Assembly: GCA_024641465.1 (NCBI GenBank)
Contig: JAHEDB010000152.1
Location: forward strand, 1-6,067
Length of the DNA stretch: 6,067 nucleotides
From: Chromatiales bacterium
GTDB taxonomy: Bacteria > Pseudomonadota > Gammaproteobacteria > UBA6429 > Thiohalophilaceae
Direction of reading: 5' to 3'
The stretch's first letter is position 1. The number at the start of each line of letters is the position of its first letter. Shown one piece after another: positions 5,244 to 6,067 of this stretch. Below the pieces are notes generated by a model. That model was not told the origin of the DNA. It saw only the letters and a program-made list of their open reading frames with translations, and made no database searches. Position numbers and translations under genes: made by a program.

Positions 5244-5657
5244 TTAAAGTTTCACACTTTGTGGCAGTAATTGATCATGGGCCGCCTCGTCGTTTGGCAG
5301 AATACGTTGCTGCACCATGCGCCATTGGCCATCGGGTTCTTTCTCCAGCATGATTTCCACCCCCTGCGCATTGACCGCGCCATCAGTGGCGGACACGGTT
5401 TCAAAGGTCTTGAACATCACCGCCTTGTCTGTCGCCGCGACCAATTTGAAACCTGCGTAGTGCACACTCTTGAGGATATTATTCTCAAACTCGTACTGAC
5501 ATTGTCTGGACCAGTCATCAAAGCCAATGGTTTCAAAGCCGGGCACACCATGCAGGCTGATCCGTCTGGAGATAAGTGCCATGTGAGCGGCAAAATCCTT
5601 CGCATTGGCAGTATCGGCGAGATCGTTCAACCATTGTTGGGCAATTTCTCTGGACAT
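5244..5657 (-). CDS. SnoaL / NTF2-like domain protein
   Basis: The 137-residue protein starts at an ATG with a good GGAG site 6 bases upstream. The layout matches the NTF2-like alpha+beta cone fold: an N-terminal helix (about residues 2-15) and a second helix (about 18-30), an ISLHGVPG turn near 33-40, a FDDWSRQCQYEF helix near 46-57, then alternating strands ending in the segment WRMVQQRILP at 112-121. This resembles the final strand of SnoaL or DUF4440-like proteins. There is no signal peptide. The fold serves as ketosteroid isomerase, cyclase or simple ligand-binding scaffold, and residue patterns do not tell me which. It lies 168 bases upstream of the amidohydrolase-like gene on the same strand, but that gene has its own promoter. 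It is divergent from the YbaK/EbsC-like gene. Confidence 0.8.
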   Translation of the reverse strand: MSREIAQQWLNDLADTANAKDFAAHMALISRRISLHGVPGFETIGFDDWSRQCQYEFENNILKSVHYAGFKLVAATDKAVMFKTFETVSATDGAVNAQGVEIMLEKEPDGQWRMVQQRILPNDEAAHDQLLPQSVKL

Positions 5658-5770
5658 CTCTCTCTCCGTTCATTGGGCTATGCGGCCAGTAAAGTATTTA
5701 CAATATTCTTTGACCTTGCTGGTTATAAGTTAAATCAGCTTGACCAGGATCATGGGCAATATTAACACGT

Positions 5771-5795
5771 TCTGTTACAAAGAGAATTTGTCAGA
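5771..5795. repeat. Imperfect dyad in the divergent region
   Basis: The sequence TCTGTTACAAA (5771-5781) pairs with TTTGTCAGA (5787-5795) around a 5-base centre, apart from two unpaired bases in the left arm. It overlaps the -35 of the promoter candidate for the YbaK/EbsC-like gene, where a repressor or activator site would be expected. Confidence 0.3.
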
Positions 5796-5817
5796 AACAT
5801 ATTTATCCGTGTATGCG
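5788..5817 (+). promoter_or_regulatory. Possible promoter of the YbaK/EbsC-like gene
   Basis: TTGTCA (5788-5793, five of six matches to TTGACA) is followed after 18 bases by TATGCG (5812-5817), a poor -10. The leader to the ATG at 5854 would be about 30 bases. The call is weak because of the -10. Confidence 0.3.
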
Positions 5818-5853
5818 AAACAATTTCATCGCTGACAAAGAGGAGCGGCGAGT

Positions 5854-6067
5854 ATGGCCATTGCAATTACCTTGAAACAATACCTCGCAGATACCGGGGT
5901 CGACTACGACCTGCTGAAACATTTCCCGACCCATAGCAGTACACAGACAGCCGCCATTGCACACATCCCGGGGAATCGACTCGCCAAGGCCGTTATGCTG
6001 GAAGATAAAAACGGTCGCTACCTGCTGGCCGTGATCCCGGCCAATCATCACGTCGATCTGGCCAGGC
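5854..6067 (+). CDS. YbaK/EbsC family protein, N-terminal part
   Basis: The plus strand is open from an ATG at 5854 to the right edge (71 codons), so the 3' end is missing. An AGGAG at 5841-5845, 8 bases before the ATG, supports the start. The segments YDLLKHFPTHSSTQTAA at 18-34, IPGNRLAKAVMLED at 38-51 and RYLLAVIPANHHVDL at 55-69 follow the pattern of the YbaK/EbsC/ProX (tRNA-edit) domain. K45 in LAKAV corresponds to the conserved functional lysine of E. coli YbaK. Family members deacylate mischarged aminoacyl-tRNAs such as Cys- or Ala-tRNA(Pro). Which substrate applies here, and whether a second domain follows, cannot be seen in this window. It is transcribed divergently from the NTF2-like gene. 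Confidence 0.88.
   Translation, partial: MAIAITLKQYLADTGVDYDLLKHFPTHSSTQTAAIAHIPGNRLAKAVMLEDKNGRYLLAVIPANHHVDLAR

Larger units (their letters stand above)
5658..5853. other. Divergent intergenic region
   Basis: This AT-rich stretch of about 200 bases separates the minus-strand NTF2-like gene from the plus-strand YbaK/EbsC-like gene, so both promoters should lie within it. Apart from the plus-strand promoter candidate and the imperfect dyad listed separately, a TATAAC hexamer on the minus strand (5725-5720) is the only -10-like element I noticed for the NTF2-like gene, without a convincing -35. No small gene is evident. Confidence 0.5.

Noticed and set aside
5271..5765. Open plus-strand frame of 164 codons opposite the NTF2-like gene.
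   Set aside because: It has no recognisable domain. The minus-strand frame has a good ribosome site and an NTF2-like pattern, so this is an antisense shadow.
5803..6051. Minus-strand frame of 82 codons at the right edge.
   Set aside because: It lies opposite the YbaK/EbsC-like gene, which has a ribosome site and clear family motifs on the plus strand.
1..6067. CRISPR array, transposon ends, integrase attachment site or tRNA gene.
   Set aside because: I found no regularly spaced repeats, terminal inverted repeats around a transposase, or tRNA-like cloverleaf sequence.

Overview
The window looks like a stretch of bacterial chromosome, most plausibly from a gammaproteobacterium of intermediate GC content. 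This is inferred from the gene types (a BCP/PrxQ peroxiredoxin, a GFA/CENP-V family protein, a YbaK/EbsC protein, a DUF1722 protein), from Shine-Dalgarno sites and from sigma70-like promoters. No taxonomic search was possible. Seven genes lie on the minus strand, and one partial gene on the plus strand starts at the right edge, divergent from them. I see no tRNA, rRNA, CRISPR array, insertion sequence or integrase.

Region 1-1180 holds one uninterrupted minus-strand frame that runs off the left edge, so it has no stop in the window. Its second half matches, by eye, the large-polyvalent-protein-associated domain found in giant phage and plasmid polyvalent proteins, here behind an unrecognised N-terminal half. 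It is visibly more GC-rich than the rest of the window. The spacer 1181-1363 holds weak regulatory signals and a C-rich antisense stretch.

Region 1364-2635 holds a three-gene, same-strand block. A GFA-type zinc protein is flanked on both sides by two paralogous small cysteine proteins, about 60% identical over their shared core, belonging to a family I do not recognise. Two perfect hairpins sit at the 3' end of the GFA gene.

Region 2754-3938 appears to be a two-gene operon: a BCP/PrxQ peroxiredoxin lacking the usual resolving cysteine, then, 18 bases downstream, a fusion of a pyrimidine-dimer glycosylase-like N-terminus to DUF1722. Together they suggest a damage and peroxide stress unit.

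Region 4047-5075 encodes a membrane-anchored amidohydrolase-fold protein with two expected metal or catalytic residues replaced, behind a good sigma70 promoter that carries a dyad at its start site. Then come a SnoaL/NTF2-like protein (5244-5657) and, divergently, the first 71 codons of a YbaK/EbsC aminoacyl-tRNA deacylase-like gene (5854 to the edge).

The best candidates for something undescribed are the duplicated cysteine-protein family around the GFA gene, the stand-alone polyvalent-type protein, the glycosylase-DUF1722 fusion, and the apparently degenerate membrane-bound amidohydrolase.
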